Source: Echinarachnius parma
Lineage: Eukaryota > Echinodermata > Echinoidea > Clypeasteroida > Echinarachniidae
Reading direction: 5' to 3'
Length of the DNA: 64,000 bases
Assembly (NCBI GenBank): GCA_037951105.1
Contig: JBAMJV010007722.1
Coordinates: forward strand, 62,001 to 126,000
Every line of letters starts with the position of its first letter. Position 1 is the first letter of the stretch. Shown one piece after another: positions 12,441-26,338 of this stretch. The position numbers were made by a program, and so were the translations under genes. A model generated the notes under the pieces. The model had not been told where the DNA came from. It ran no database searches and saw only the letters and a program-made list of their open reading frames with translations.

Positions 12441-12724
12441 TTAACCATTATTTACTTGGCTGACAAGCCCTGCATAATGCATGTTATGTACATAGTATGT
12501 CTACCTTTAAATAGAAATGCCATCATTTTAATGACTGTTTGCCTAATTAATGACCCACCGCCTATGGGATAGAAACATCACCAGATCGATCAATACATAG
12601 CGATTTCTCGTCAGATGTAGTGTCGCTATACACATGTGTGCACAGATGAATAGGGTCACATCGCATTACACAGATCGTACCCTTGATTACTTATCTATGT
12701 ATTACATTATGGTAAGTTTAATTT

Positions 12725-12905
12725 TTTAAATGCAAAATTTTTGTAATAAATACTCTGCATTGCCAACTGTGTACAAGTAATCTTCATTCACTCATTAATT
12801 GTATGCATCTCTTTAAAAAGGTTAATTTTCAAAGTTGAAAATTGTTTGAATAAATATTCTGCACTGCCAACTGTCACACGCTCATTTTATTGGTCTCTTA
12901 AAAAG
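12725..12905. repeat. Tandem duplication, ~105-bp period, two copies
   Basis: AATAAATACTCTGCATTGCC and AATAAATATTCTGCACTGCC, each followed by AACTGT, lie near 12746 and 12850. A TCTC-TT(A)AAAAAGGT segment is also duplicated. Confidence 0.65.
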
Positions 12906-13586
12906 GTGCGTAAGATGACGAGAACATCAGAAATAAAATTCAATGGCTTGAGCAAAGGGTGATTCACTGTAAAGGACGTCACACACTTATACCTCTTTGA
13001 TATAATATGAAACGCTTACAATAGTGAGCAAGAAAATGTACAGTGAAGAAAAAAATGCGGAACTAAACAAGACAATTGAATTAGATACAATGAGAACAAA
13101 CATACAGTGGACAGAGTGAATAAGGAAAATAATAAAAGCAAAATAGGATCTCATAAAATATTAATTTGAACAGCCTGGGGATACAACTACAAAGAGGAAC
13201 ATTTACCATTTAATGACTACAAATATGTAATTTAGCTCTTAATATCTCTAGAAACAAATTGTGGTTACAATTGTGACCACATCATTTGTTGTCACTGTAC
13301 TTTACAAACTGTTATGATGAAATAAGGACATGTAGCGGTATTCATACAGGAATTGGCCTTGGGAATATTTCTACTTTGTATAATCAATTTGCTTGTTTTG
13401 GGGGAGGTCTCTGTTTAGTGAAGACATTTAATAAAAGAAAAAATTTTAATCAGGATATGAAAATGAATCATTGGAAACTAGCATATTTTGTGCATGTAGA
13501 CTTAAAGCCATATATGCGTGGGTTATAATGGGTAGTCAGCAAATTCCAACTCGCACTCCACCATAATCTCCCGAGGTAAACTCACG
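12906..13586. other. No gene recognised
   Basis: AT-rich sequence without recognisable repeats or splice-supported exons. The 80-codon ORF at 13286-13528 has no family resemblance that I can see. Confidence 0.45.
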
Positions 13587-14396
13587 ATATCGTCGCTGGG
13601 CAATCAAAAGGACAAATTGACGGTATCGATAGCAAAAAACGATACTTACTTTTTGACAACATTTTGACATTTTGGGCAATTATATTTTTCAAATGCCAAA
13701 TCCAGTAATCTTGTTTAGTGAAACAGTAATGTAGGCTATAAAGCGATCAAGTCGTTTAATTTGGCCTATGCTCAGTTCTTTTTAACGCAGTTATTTACGC
13801 ATTTCTGAATTTGCCCTTTTTACATGCACGATATCGCGTCGATATTGGGCATGAAAAAGGACAAAACGCGAATTGCCCTTTTACGCGCATTGATAATGCA
13901 CAGGCAATGCGCGCGACTTGGCGCAATAATGGGCAGCTAAAAGGGCAAATCCATATTTGTCCTTTTTATTGCCCATATCATATGCGCGTTTAGTTGTGTA
14001 TGCCAAACATGCAAGGGTTATTTCGTAGTCACTCGAGTTAAAATTGGTTAAACTTGTGGCCGTACGCATGTGCGGATATTGTGATCAATGCTATATTCTT
14101 ATGGAAAAGTAGTAAAATAACACATTTCATTCGTTATACATTGATTCTTAACCAAATACACCTCTCGGCAGTTCGTGAAAATGATTTTGTCCTTTTTGTT
14201 GCCCAAATACGTGCAATTTTGTCATTTTGTCCTTTTGTTATTTTTGATTTTCTCAAAAAGTGGGGCACATATGGGAATTCTAAACATATCATCGGATAGG
14301 TTTTAAAGAACTCTATCTGAAAATAAAATAAAAACAAAATCGATATTTGACGGTTCTATCGGCCATTTTGCCCTTTTTATTGCCCAGCGACGATAT
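13587..14396. mobile_element. ~810-bp inverted-repeat element with internal GGGCAAT/AAAAGG motif array
   Basis: The ends read ATATCGTCGCTGGGCAAT on the left and the inverse ATTGCCCAGCGACGATAT on the right. Similarity extends roughly 40 bp inward, including GACGGT-TCGAT. Internally the phrase TTGTCCTTTTTATTGCCCA or its inverse recurs near 13809, 13845, 13875, 13930, 13960, 14190 and 14370. I found no clear target duplication. It is probably a non-autonomous DNA transposon of unassigned superfamily. Confidence 0.7.
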
Positions 14397-17300
14397 GTGT
14401 TGGATCGATCGAAGAGCGGTGCTTCGAAATATCTGAACACGGGCCTTCTTATGAAATTGCATGCAGCAAACAGCTGGTATCTGTATACCGAGCGAGTTTC
14501 TCGAGCTGTCACCTAAGGCAATACATATCGCTGATAAGATCAAACAGCGGCACTTTGAAGTCGGTGCGGTTAAGCGTGTTACGTAATATTTTCGCTCGTA
14601 AACATCTCTGATGGATCTCCATTCGACTAATACAAATATTCCGAACGCGACTATTTTTGATGCATTTTCGACTCGGGTGTTCGGAATTGGGACAGTTTGC
14701 GATCGCTACTTATAACTGAGCCAATGGGGATTACGTACCATGCGTAAAAGTGCGCAATATGGATCCACGCGTCTAATATACCGGTCTGAATTCCCTTTAA
14801 CCCGTTCAGGACCGATCCTGAAATTACTCTGGATGGGAGCTATGGAGAATGCATGTTAAACGAAATTTAAATAGTCAATGATTTAATTATTTTCACACTG
14901 TTCACTGCATTTTATAACCTGAAATTAAAACACTTAATGTGATTTAATCAATGTTAAATTACTTTCTAATCTTATCTGTATAATAGTATATTTATGACTT
15001 ATCTACGAAACAAAGAATTGTATTCGGATGAATCAGAAGATAATTTAGAAATATGAGTCAAACTGTCACTTTTGCAATAACTTAATTACTTCCACAGGAA
15101 AATTAAATATATTTTTGTTGTGTCCATATTTGGAAGAGATCGCATGAAGTGATCACAGTTTTTTCTTTACATAGAAACTAAACAGAAATGTACATTATAA
15201 ATAGCACATAATACATTTGGCTTTGCCGGGAATTGAACCTGAGACCTCCTGACTGCTATAGGCCATATTTTTCATTTATCATCCACCTTATTTCTGATCA
15301 GTTTTACCTACATGTGTACGTTTGAATTTTCAGTATTAAAATATAATTAGACCAAATGTACATTGACCATCAGTGTCTTCAGTATATGTTATGCATGAAA
15401 AAGGAACCACTTAGTTCAAACAAAATTACAGAGAGAAAGAAAGGAAACTCCCATTCATTCGAAACCAAAACCAATGGTTCAGATCTTCATCTCTTAAGTT
15501 GACAATCTAAACTCATAAATCTTCTTCCCCTCACAATAAACTAAAACTCATAACTCAGGGCTCGATATTAGCACTAGACAGCTTGCCCGGGGCAAGTAAA
15601 AATTGATGTTGGGCAAGTAGAATTTCATAAATGGTCTAGTTTGCTTGCCCGATTGGGCAACTTATATTTCTCTTTAACTACTGGGATAGAATGGGGCTCC
15701 TTACATGACAATCTCATCTAAAATTTGAACATTTATGATTTTACTTGCTCGAACAGGCCAGTAGAGAAAAAAGTTAGTGTGGAGGCTTGCACAACTGTCC
15801 AAATCATATGTACAAAAAATTGTGATTTTAACACAAAGTATTATCTTGTATAGTACATTCAAGAGGTACAGTATAAGTCAAAGTAATCCCTATTGATGTG
15901 TACATATCAATAGGGATTACTGCACACAAACGTTAGGGGGGATAGCTATTTTGACCAATACTGTATATCTTTTCAGAATTGTATGTGTACAATTTGGTCT
16001 AATTTCTGATAAATGTATACAATATCAATTTACTTTGAACTATAAAATAAATCAAAATTTGCAGTCTACTTCTTACCTCCGACAGAATAATAATCCAGAA
16101 TATTCAAGAACAATCCCAAATCACGGTCCTTAAGTACGAAAATGTGCGCAAGTACAGAAAATTGTGTTTCCTCTTAAAGTCGTGGAATGAAGAGTGGAGA
16201 ATAGTTGTACTTGTAACGTAACTTGTTACAAACCAGTACAACACAGGGTATGGAATGGTGTAGACCGGTGGCCATAGGTGAGCGAGCACCCAACCAAAAG
16301 GAGGGTCAATATTTACCAATAGTTGCTTTTTCATTTCATTCATGCCTCATTTGGCTAGAGGGAAATGCATGTTAACAAATCGAAAATACAAAACAAAAAG
16401 AGAACAATGAGCGAGTCCCTTCTATTCTCCACTATGTACACACGTTTATCCCTATTTTGGTTGAATTATTTGTTTTAATTGTTGTTCAAATCACTTTAAA
16501 TCTGAAATTTGTATGAACGAATACTTTGAATTTTCTAAACAAATATTATGATGGACTAATGTTTGGTTAGAAAATGTTAATTGATATTCATTTACAAAGT
16601 CGCGAAACCCAAACATCTATGTCTCTTTTTTTAGGAATTTCCCCCTCGTTTTGTCATGGTTGCGTTGACAAACATCAAATTGAGGTTATAAATACCAAAT
16701 CAAGGTCAAACAGAAATATAACTGTCACATAGTGGAACACTGTAGCCTAACTTTCAAACTGAAGCAATTTTTTTAATTTGTGACTTGTTTGATTTATGAT
16801 GCAAAAATACCGCTGAAAACTGCTTATCTACTATAATAATGCCAGGTAATAAAATGAGAGTCAATATAGGGCCTACATTTTCAATCCTAGCAGAATCTTC
16901 TTGTTTGATTTATGTTATAAATAGTTTAGCATTTTTCGGCACTACAATATTTGCATCACACAAGAAGACTCAAAAGCAGAATTTATGTGTATTAACATTA
17001 ATTTGCAAGCATGGAATAATTTACAGTGTACATTTACGACTATGGCACAAGCGATTTATTACGACTATGGCACTTAAGCTAAATCGGTTACATATTTATT
17101 ATCTTTCAATGAATGAACCTAATACCGTTAATCATCACCATCCTCATAACCTGTCATGAATGTAGACTTGAGTATCCACAAATCAGGTGATCAATAAAGG
17201 TCACCTGATACGAAGACGCATGATAAGAGACATACATATAATCACATTCTACAGTATGAACTGAAGGATTGTACAATATTCAGTGTGCACGGGCAACTCC

Positions 17301-19260
17301 ACAGAAAAAGCTACTTAAAATTATCAGCACATATATACATGTATATGTTTGTTTGTATGTGATATCAAATTCATGTATATTGGTTGAACTAAATTTGATA
17401 TACTTGTTGAGTTGAGAAGAGGAAAAAATTATTCTCTCCCTGTATATCACGTTGAAACATGTAATCTCCTTGATTCCCTAATAAAACAATTGTGAACATT
17501 TTATGCAAAATTCAGTAAGATAGTAGAAGTACATGTATTACTTTCCTGTTTTATAGAAAATTCCAATCACGGCTTGAAAACAATCATCACCATGTTGGTG
17601 CTGTAATAATGACTAACGATACAAAATAACTTACCAAGCCATATTTCACCGCAGCTTTGTAGGGCTTGCGGTGGCGCACAGCCGCTAGTCTGAATTGCCG
17701 CTGCATACTGATACCCCCTTTTCACATAACTCAAAAACAAATCATCACAAATGTTTCAACATAAATTGGTGAAATGTATTTCAATGCTTCAAATGCTTCA
17801 ATGCTTTAAATGTTCCATTTAATAGGAATTCCAAATAATGAGTGTTATAATTCCAAGTAAATTTCCGAGTTTGGATGGTCATATGTGAAAAGTACTTGAG
17901 TTGAGCTCATGAATCACGGTGTACATGACAGTTACTTATAATTCAAGTTCATTCTAGGAGTGTTTTTGATCCCTCAATCTGTCAAAACATTGTCAGCACT
18001 GGCATTATAAATGTCTATCACAACTTCCACGGACCAAAGTTAATCGCTCTTGACTGGTAATGAATTATTGCAGACTTCCAACGTGCAACAAGAAGGCGAC
18101 AACTGAATGTTCCTCGACGACGTTCCTTCCACGAAATACAACCTTAAATGTGTTCTGCCGCAGTTTTGAAGCATTCAGACAAATTGGAATTTTACAAGTT
18201 TTTAGACTTTCAGATTTTCAAGTGCAAATTAAGACGAAAGAGAAACTACGATCAGCACAACAACCAAATCAAAGTTTGTGTCTCGTTTTATAGAAACATT
18301 CCAAAGTGAAACCTAGCGTCCACTTGCCAGCCTACTCAATTCTCTCATCCTATGATTCAAAACGCAAGAGGGAAATTCCAAATACCAAAACAAACAAAAA
18401 ACATAGCGTCACAAATTTAAAACAGTTCAAGAGTCAGGACGTTCTATTGCCAATCAAAGACACTTCTGGCTCAACCTTCAAACTTACTGCGGCTTTCAAA
18501 TGCAAAAAAAAAAAAAAGGAACGGGAAATACAGATTAAGGGGAACATATATGCTCCATCAACCTTTGCAGAATTACAGAGGCCAACCAACATCAATGTGT
18601 GTCGCAGTTTTCGAATGCAAAAGTGGGAGCGTTAACACCAATCAAGGACGAGAACGTAACATGTTCTGTCATCCCAGTTTAGAAACATTCTAAAGCCTAC
18701 TTAAGGCCTTCCACTCATCAGCTGGGGTTAAGATCTGCAGATCACCGACTTAGGAAACGGATCTCTGGAGTATAGTTGCACTTCTGTCGTCACTTGTCCC
18801 GGCGCTCCCCAAGATGCAGTAGATCCACCAAACGAAACGAAAATCCGGGAGTGACGACACCAAATGCTTACGTAAAAACACACATATATAATTATAAATC
18901 CACTTGGCAGTTTGGAGTCACTTTGGCCATATTTCAAAAACAGATTCTATAGTATACTTAGTAAACAAGTTTTCCGGAAGTTACAATTGTAGTTCATTCA
19001 CCGCTGTACACAGTTACAGTGTTGAGGCATACTGGTAACAAAACAGCAGGTACTGCATGACTAATAGTTAGTTACATGTATGTTGATGATATAATTCTGC
19101 AAAAATAATTATCACAGAAGTATTGTAGGAATGCAGCACTGTTTATTACATGTAACATAAAAATACAGTTTTACACTTGAATGTGTAGTGTTGCTTCCCC
19201 CGACCTTCGACAACAAAACAGAGGCTGGAAGTGGAAAAGGAAAGGAAATGAGCGCCCCCA
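14397..19260. other. No gene recognised; scattered repeat fragments
   Basis: Contents: half of a TTAACCCGTTCAGGA-type short palindromic repeat at 14796-14860; a tRNA-derived SINE scrap at about 15215-15265 (minus-strand B box GGTTCAATTCC); a CTTGCCCGGGGCAAG dispersed repeat at 15560-15790; and a small perfect hairpin at 15879-15918. ORFs at 16839-17159 and 18306-18635 show no family motifs, and the latter includes a homopolymeric lysine stretch. Confidence 0.4.
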
Positions 19261-19269
19261 AGGCTATAT

Positions 19270-19735
19270 TCATAACAAAGTTGGGCTCAATTACTCACAG
19301 CATTGTTCTAACGAGTCGTAATCACGACCGGGCGTTTAACGCTTCCAGTGCCGCAGCGTGAAAACAACGTTGGATTATACCAATGTTTTAAAACTGTTCC
19401 AAAGTTGGCCAGTGACATCATCGTTTGAAACAAGCTGTAATCAACTCTGGGCCTTTAACACTTCAACTACTATAATATCATGGAAACAATACAGCATTGT
19501 CAATCGCAGTCGTTGTGCCAAATGGTACTGAGAGATTAACTTGTTGGGAAGTTGGCCAATGATGATTGTTTTAGGACAACCCATTCAATCAAGAAAGAGC
19601 CTGTAACACCTTTCATAACCACACCATGAAAACACAACTGAATTATCACACACTCATTGTCCCTGTGGCACAGAGAGGTTAAACTGTTCGGAAGTTGGCA
19701 AATTATACCAAATCGAATTCAGGCTTTTTCAAAAC
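19270..19735. repeat. Degenerate tandem repeat, ~145-bp period, three copies
   Basis: GTTCCAAAGTTGGCCAGTGA, GTTGGGAAGTTGGCCAATGA and GTTCGGAAGTTGGCAAATTA lie near 19398, 19542 and 19687. Each is preceded by a segment matching CACTTC..ATGGAAACAA. Confidence 0.72.
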
Positions 19736-19964
19736 TTTTTTTCTGAAGCCAGTCTATATGACAATAATGGGTTAATTAGAGCCCTATTATCACTCCAATT
19801 ATCCCTCAATGTGCGATAATAGACTTGGAGTAAGCTCAGGAATTTCCTGCCAACCTTGTCCGAAGGCCTTTGTTTTTGAGATCTTCGAGCTTGCTTTAAC
19901 CCTCTGCCATTCAGGGGGGTTATTGCATTAAGAGTTGCGACCAATTGCAAATTTGTAATTAAAC

Positions 19965-20338
19965 TAGTGTTGTCGTTTTCGGGTATTTTTACTACCCGGG
20001 ACTCGCGATAATTTTTCGAGCGGGTCCCGGGTACCCAAAATTTTCCCATTTGTTGATTCCAAGGTGATTCAAGGTAAATTTAAACAGCTTGTTAACATAA
20101 TTCCGTTAAAAGCATGTCAGAAATGATAAAAATAGACTTCATTTACTTATTTGCTGTAATTTAGAAGATGATTTATTGTCACAAATGCGCTGCTTTTTTG
20201 TCAATTGAAAGAACATGAAAGTTCTTGCGTTCAATGAGGGGACTTCCCTTTTTTCGGGAAATCGAGTATCAATTTTTGTGCCCGGGACTCGACATTTTTC
20301 GGCGGGACCCATGTACCCGGGACTCGGCGACAACACTA
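19965..20338. mobile_element. hAT-like MITE with TAGTGTTGTCG ends
   Basis: The terminal repeats TAGTGTTGTCG and CGACAACACTA are flanked by an exact 8-bp duplication AATTAAAC (19957-19964 and 20339-20346). Sub-terminal CCCGGGACTCG and CCCGGGTACCC motifs are repeated in both halves. It has no coding capacity. The 8-bp duplication and TIR form indicate the hAT superfamily. The ends resemble those of 36739-37420 (TAGTGCTGTAAC). Confidence 0.9.
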
Positions 20339-20420
20339 AATTAAACGAGTCTGAAAATTTGCCTAATGTGAACATGTTTGGCTCTAAAGCACATGCATGT
20401 ATTAGTTTACTTGCCTTTAA

Positions 20421-20976
20421 AGGGATAGTTGAGTTCTGGTAGGGAGAGTACAGTTTTAGTGAAACTGAATTTTAGTAACCAAAACCTGCATCATTACATT
20501 ACAAACTAATAGTTATAACTAGAAAGGAACACAAAATTACAAATGACGTAGTAAAGATCATGTTATCATTCAAAAAGGGCCGTTAAAACGTAAGAGGGCG
20601 ATCTCTAAACACTCATCGGTTTCAACCATTTTGAATAAAATATTGTGCATGTGATGCTTTGTTGAAATAGTGATTAGATAGAGAAATAACCAACAACTAT
20701 TTAAATACCTATTTTGTATCTTTTTTGAAAAGAGGAAGCATTTTTTTGAATTTTTAACGGCTGGTTCAAAATTCTCTAATAAACCCGGGGCCCCGGGTTT
20801 ATTACAAATTGTTATATTTATGGATATTTCAGCCGTTTCTGAACCGATTTTGATCAAACAAAGATGATTTTATTGTTTAAATATTATGCTCTTTCAAATT
20901 TTACACTCAGTTTTTCATTACCTCACAAACCAATTAAGTAGTCTAGCGCCCTCTCTACCAAAACTCAACTTTCCCT
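20421..20976. mobile_element. TTAA-flanked MITE, family 3 (copy B)
   Basis: It is bounded by TTAA at 20417-20420 and 20977-20980. Its ends are AGGGATAGTTGAGTTCTGG and CAAAACTCAACTTTCCCT. It is the most diverged of the three copies and contains a GGGGCCCCGGGTTTATT core where the others have GGGCCCCAAATAATTA. Confidence 0.88.
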
Positions 20977-20980
20977 TTAA

Positions 20981-21194
20981 AAGCAACTTTGTGATCGATC
21001 CAACTTTTATGCAACACCCCCAGGAATAATGGCCCTCAGGCTAGGGTAGCAATGGTAGTGATGGGGCCTGGCCTGCCCAGCCTGCCTATAGGGCTATCAA
21101 AAATAAGCCTTGGGCCACAAACATTTCATAAACTATATTTTAGTTGCCTGAATGGGACCCAAATGACGGACTTTTTAATTCTATAGCAGGGAGT

Positions 21195-21238
<44 letters not shown>

Positions 21239-22459
21239 GCCACCAGATTTAGGTGCAGGCCACTCACTACATTTGTTATCAATTGAAGATAATTGTGTTT
21301 CTGCTGAAAAATAGTTAAAATAAATTCGCCCGCCGCCCCCGTGTATTTTTTTCGCTGCTATGCGATCGTTTAAATCATGTCTTCAAAACTACATCTTGAT
21401 CTAGTATAAACATCTTCATCTAGTATTTGATGAAAGCCTCAGCTCACAAAGGACAAAAATAGCTTTTCCAGTTTCCTTACAACTGTATACGTATATAGAT
21501 GGACTCTTCAAATACTTGTTCCACAAATATCCATCCATCCACGCCTCGGGATCGGAAGAGGAATCCATTCCAAAACATGAAAGCTGAAGTATCATCCTGC
21601 TCTATTTTTGGAGAGAGCCTAGATCAACATTTTAGGGAACAGGAAATCCAGTATCAAATGCTTCCCTCTACTTCAACTTGCTCCCCCCTTCCCCTTGTAG
21701 CTACATGTACATGCAGTTGGGATTTGTTTTTCGCAGTTCGATCTAAGCAAAATTCCGATTTTTATCACGTGGTCGCGTGACGCGCCAGCCTCACTTTGCT
21801 TTGTATTGGCAGCAAAGTGAGGCATCGACGTCACGAGAATTGCATGCTGGGATAGATCCCACTGGTGGCATATTCGATCAAGAACTGTTACCTTATTTAG
21901 TCCCAAAGTGATTGTGAATGATCCAGTTGATCTTTTTTTCGTCGGGACAAAGGCAATATGTTGAACAAATATTGCTTCTTTGATTGATAAATGCTGGAAA
22001 TCTTCCGAGCCCCTCCTTTAACCCAGGGCTCCAAAAATGTAGCACTTTCCCATTGGTCGATCCTGGGTCAATACAAAATGAGCTTGGGGTCACCAATTTT
22101 TTGCTAAATTGCCCAACTTTTTTCTCTGTTTGGAGATACAATATGTACCCAGATTGTTTCAGGCTACTAAATTGTAGTCTTGATTTTACTTGCCTGACAG
22201 GGCCTCAGATGGAAACAAAAACATTTCCTGCATTGCTTTAAATCAGGGGAAATGACTGCATAATGTACGGGGGACCGCTTGTTCAACAAACTACAAAGAC
22301 TGTGGTCTCGGACACAGACACCCCCACATTTAAAACAACTGAACCATTGGCCTCGGACAATTCACGGTCTCGGTCTGGCAACATTATCCCAAAAAAGCAA
22401 GGCCCCCTAATGCCCCCCTCTTCCCCACTGGAAAAATTCCTTGCTACGCCGCTGCTTTA
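20981..22459. other. No gene recognised; long G tract and MITE remnant
   Basis: A ~40-bp G run lies at about 21197-21237. One end of the hAT-like family of 2315-2557 is at about 21310-21357. A 12-bp perfect hairpin (CCTCACTTTGCT and its inverse) is at 21789-21822, and dispersed-repeat debris lies at 22000-22200. The ORF at 21499-21780 has no recognised domain. Confidence 0.45.
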
Positions 22460-22922
22460 CCGTAAAACTCTGTGTATAAGATGCACTTTTTTTCCGTCGG
22501 AAAATTTTCAAAGTGGGGGGTGCGTCTTATACACAGGTACAGCCAAAAAAAAAAAAAAAAAAATTTTTTTTTTTTTTTTTAGAATTTTTTTTTTGGGACA
22601 CCCGGTAGTCATGTTTAATGCATATTAAACTGGTCTAGGGCATGACAAGAGCTTTATATAAGGGGGAACATTTATCAAAATATACCTTTTTCCTACATAA
22701 ATTATAGTGGTTAGCAAAACAAAATGCAAATTTTTAAGCAGTAACACTGCTACTAATTGAATATTTAGATATTCATGAGTAGCAGCACTCATTTAATATT
22801 CAATTTTCTAAACAGTGGTTATACATTTTTCTCAACAAAAAAGTTATTAATGAATTTAGTATTTTGCATATTTAATGAGCATTGCTACCTCATGAATATA
22901 TGAATATTCATTAAAAAAAAAT

Positions 22923-22967
<45 letters not shown>

Positions 22968-23033
22968 TTTTTTTTATAGAAAGTTGGGGGTGCGTTTTAT
23001 ACACGAGTGCGTCTTATACACAGAGTTTTACGG
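22460..23033. mobile_element. TA-flanked MITE (Tc1/mariner-pogo-like ends)
   Basis: The ends CCGTAAAACTCTGTGTATAA and its inverse TTATACACAGAGTTTTACGG are near-perfect and flanked by TA (22458-22459 and 23034-23035). Sub-terminal GTGGGGGGTGCGTCTTATAC occurs in both halves. The interior is A/T homopolymer-rich (a ~40-bp A run near 22929) and contains ATTCATGAGTAGCAGC-type inverted segments. It is non-coding. Confidence 0.85.
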
Positions 23034-25955
23034 TAATCGTCACTTGGATCTTACAGTAGCTTTCTGAAAAAGAGATGTGGTCTATTAATCTTAGATTAGC
23101 AATGGACTTGAGAGTGCAGCAGATTTAAATCCAAGATTAGCAAGTTCTGATATGAGGTGCGCAATGGAGATCTGCCATTTGGCAATCGTTGATGTATGTA
23201 ACTAATGGAAATAATCCTTCCGGTTCTTGATAGGCTGTGGAAGTTTCTTAACCCGTTCAGGACGGACTGATTTTGCTACAACATGTATTCTCCATAGACC
23301 CAAGCCCGAGTATTTTCGGGACCAGTCCTGAACAGGTTATAATGTCAGTGTTGATGTGATACTTTCTTTTTTGTCTTCATTTTGGCAAGAAGAAATTAGA
23401 AATGCTTCATGATTAATCAAATATTGGTTTGAAAAAACAACAAAAGATAAATCAACTCTCTCAATGTGTGTACATGTACATATATATAGTATTGCACTAT
23501 TTGAATTATGACTTACAGTACATATCATTATAGACAATTGCTATTCATAATACTTGAAGTTGTCAATATATGACAACCTTTACAACTATGTACAAATGAT
23601 GAAAGAAAGTAAAACTATTTTTCAATTAATAAACGAGCTTGACCGTAAAAAAAAATACAAACAGGAACTTCCATTTCAATAATCATAAATCTACATGAAC
23701 ATCAATCTTATAAATACTTTGTGCATCATGAATGCATTATTCAGACAGGTCGGTGATAATAGGCAAATTTAGAATTATTTCTAACAATTGAGTGTTTACC
23801 GCTTATTACCAAGAAGGATAGACTTGATTGGACATGGACAAGAACAGTGACATGGATCAAAGCTTTCTGTGAAAAGATGATCATAGCAGGTGAATTAATC
23901 CTACTCTATGGGAACCCTGTGGGAACAAGTTTCTAAACTGTGTAAACAATGCTAGAAATTTACTTTTTTTTTGCCTTGTTGCCCAGCCCAGGCAGGCAAG
24001 TAAAAACAAGATTTGTAACCCCTTGACTATGGGAACCGAGTGGGTTGTGTACAAATTCTATGGAGATTTCAGAACCTCGAAGAAATGGGTTACCATTCTA
24101 GTGGCCCAAAATCTGAATCTAGTGGCTCCAAACAATGAAAAACATTATTATTATGTTTTATTTGGTTACCCATTCCTGATTACATTGTAAGAATGCATTA
24201 ACTTTGCTTAATTCTTAAGAAGAAATTCAAGGATCTTATGAAAGTCCTGACAGTATGTCCAAAGTACATGATATTACAATATGTATGTTATGTGAACCAA
24301 CTCATTGAAAAGAACAACATAAAATAATTTTTAAAAGTACAAGTTTTGTTTGTACAGAGTTCAGTATTAAACAACCTTTCTTTCGAAATCTTGCTTTCTT
24401 CTTTCGGTGAAAAATGACAAAGGAATGGTCGGTTTTGGCCACTTCTGTCACTTTGTCCTTGCACAACGCTATAAATAAAGTATATGCTCGCTACGTCACA
24501 TCCTTTTTATTTACAATTGCCAGGAACTATTTAATGACTCTAAAGAGGGCCGAGCCTTTTCTACGACTATAGCATGAGTCTCTAAGTAAACACACAACTT
24601 GCGCATGACTAGTAACTTTATGTCATTATATCAACAACAATGTGTGTACATGCTTCCTTAAAATCAGGCCGGTTAGGATTTTAAAATAAATATAACTACC
24701 ACACGTAGCAATCGCCAGACCTTTGGTGATTCAAATATAAAATAAACAAATGACAGTGAACACCTATTCATGTGTCAGCACAACAAGACAGATCGATTTT
24801 ATAAGCTACTTGTAAGCACTTTGTGATAAAAACAAAGTTGCAACACAGCAAACATCACATGACGGAGGTAGAACAATTACAACGTGTAAATTCTTTGATC
24901 AACTGAACTGGTCTGCAAGTGTCACATTTATTTGGGTGCTTGAATAATACCAAAAATTATTCCAATATTTACATGTTTCAAGGCAACATTCTTTTTTTAA
25001 CTTTGGGGCATAATCTCATAATCTCTAAAATTACCTCTTTGAATCAAAATATTATCAGGCATCTTGTGAACACCCCTTTTTATTCTAGTCAGATGGTAAA
25101 AAAAAATGAATGTCAAATTGTAACATTTTGACATATCATGGATGATTGTCTTTAATTCAGATCAACTTCACACCAAATAGAAGGGACTTATAAATAATAA
25201 ACAGTGCAAAGTTCAATTCACTAGATATACTGCAATATGTTTTCCCTATCCTAACTCAAGTTCCTTACTCATTTCTGCAGATCTTGACAAGCCACACACA
25301 TATGTGGTATTATTGGCAAGGTCTGTATTGATCAGCCTCCCCATCAGGCACATACATGTACATGTATTTTGTTATTCTCCTATAGATACATCCTCCACAA
25401 TTTCAGGGTCATGAAAAAGATTAAAATGTACCACATGTCAATGAATATTAAATTGTTATTGTTGTTGTTGATGGGAGCTAGAAGAAATGTTTGAACTAAT
25501 AAATAAACAATGTTACAAATATTTCCCTGCTGTTTAATTATCTGTGTACAATATTATATCAATGTAAGCTCATTTCTAAGCATACTTGAAAACAAGGCTA
25601 CATTGTACATGTACATCTAAAAGGGAAGTTCTTGAAAATCCATTATCCCTTGCTGGATGAGTGATATGTAGGCTTCAAAACGCAGTATGAAAACATGAAG
25701 AAGAAAAAATACATAATTCCATATTAAAATGTAATTTATTAATTCATCATAAATTTAAAAAAATTATGTAACTTTCATAAGTTCTTGCAAATTGTTAATC
25801 AATGCAATATTTACAATCCTAGCCCAAGCTTTTTGATAAAATACCCTTTAACTTTTTTTAGATGAGTCTCGATAACAAAGACTGTAACTTTCAATCCAAA
25901 GTGATCTAGGATTAGGATACATAAGTTCTGGACACTGGCAAAGCCAAAGGCTTAA
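23034..25955. other. No gene recognised; short palindromic repeat and dispersed fragments
   Basis: A complete ~93-bp short palindromic repeat lies at 23247-23339 (TTAACCCGTTCAGGACGG and its inverse). A CCAGCCCAGGCAGGCAAG-type dispersed repeat lies at about 23950-24150. The rest is AT-rich with ACATGTACATGTA strings and no credible exon. Confidence 0.45.
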
Positions 25956-26334
25956 AGGGATCTAGTAACTTTGTTGACATGTGCAAAAAGTGATGAAGGG
26001 TTGATGCAATGTATATTGTTGTTATCTCATATGTCCACAGGGTATTGTGTGAAAATTTCAAGTCAAATGGACATTGCATGGCCAAGTAATGTGCAAAAAT
26101 GCAAAGTGATATTCACTGACTCACTGCACTCACTTTGTACACGGTAAGAAAAACTCCGGGGGAGTTTTTCTTATCTGAATACTTCAATCGTACATATCTT
26201 TGTAACGAAAGGGAAATTTGAAAAACCGAAACCGGTCCCATGATTTTATTGTTAATACAAATACAACAAGGTATGATGGAACCGCTAGAATTAACATTTT
26301 ATTTTGAGGATTTGGACAATGTTACTAAGTCCCT
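25956..26334. mobile_element. TTAA-flanked MITE, family 2 (copy B)
   Basis: Reverse-complement counterpart of 6987-7351 with identical limits, bounded by TTAA at 25952-25955 and 26335-26338. The internal hairpin AAAAACTCC..GGAGTTTTT is conserved. Its right-hand TTAA is shared with the adjoining family-3 element. Confidence 0.87.
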
Positions 26335-26338
26335 TTAA

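Noticed and set aside
22263..22628. 121-codon ORF
   Set aside because: It runs into the homopolymer part of a TA-flanked MITE and has a Lys/Phe low-complexity end.
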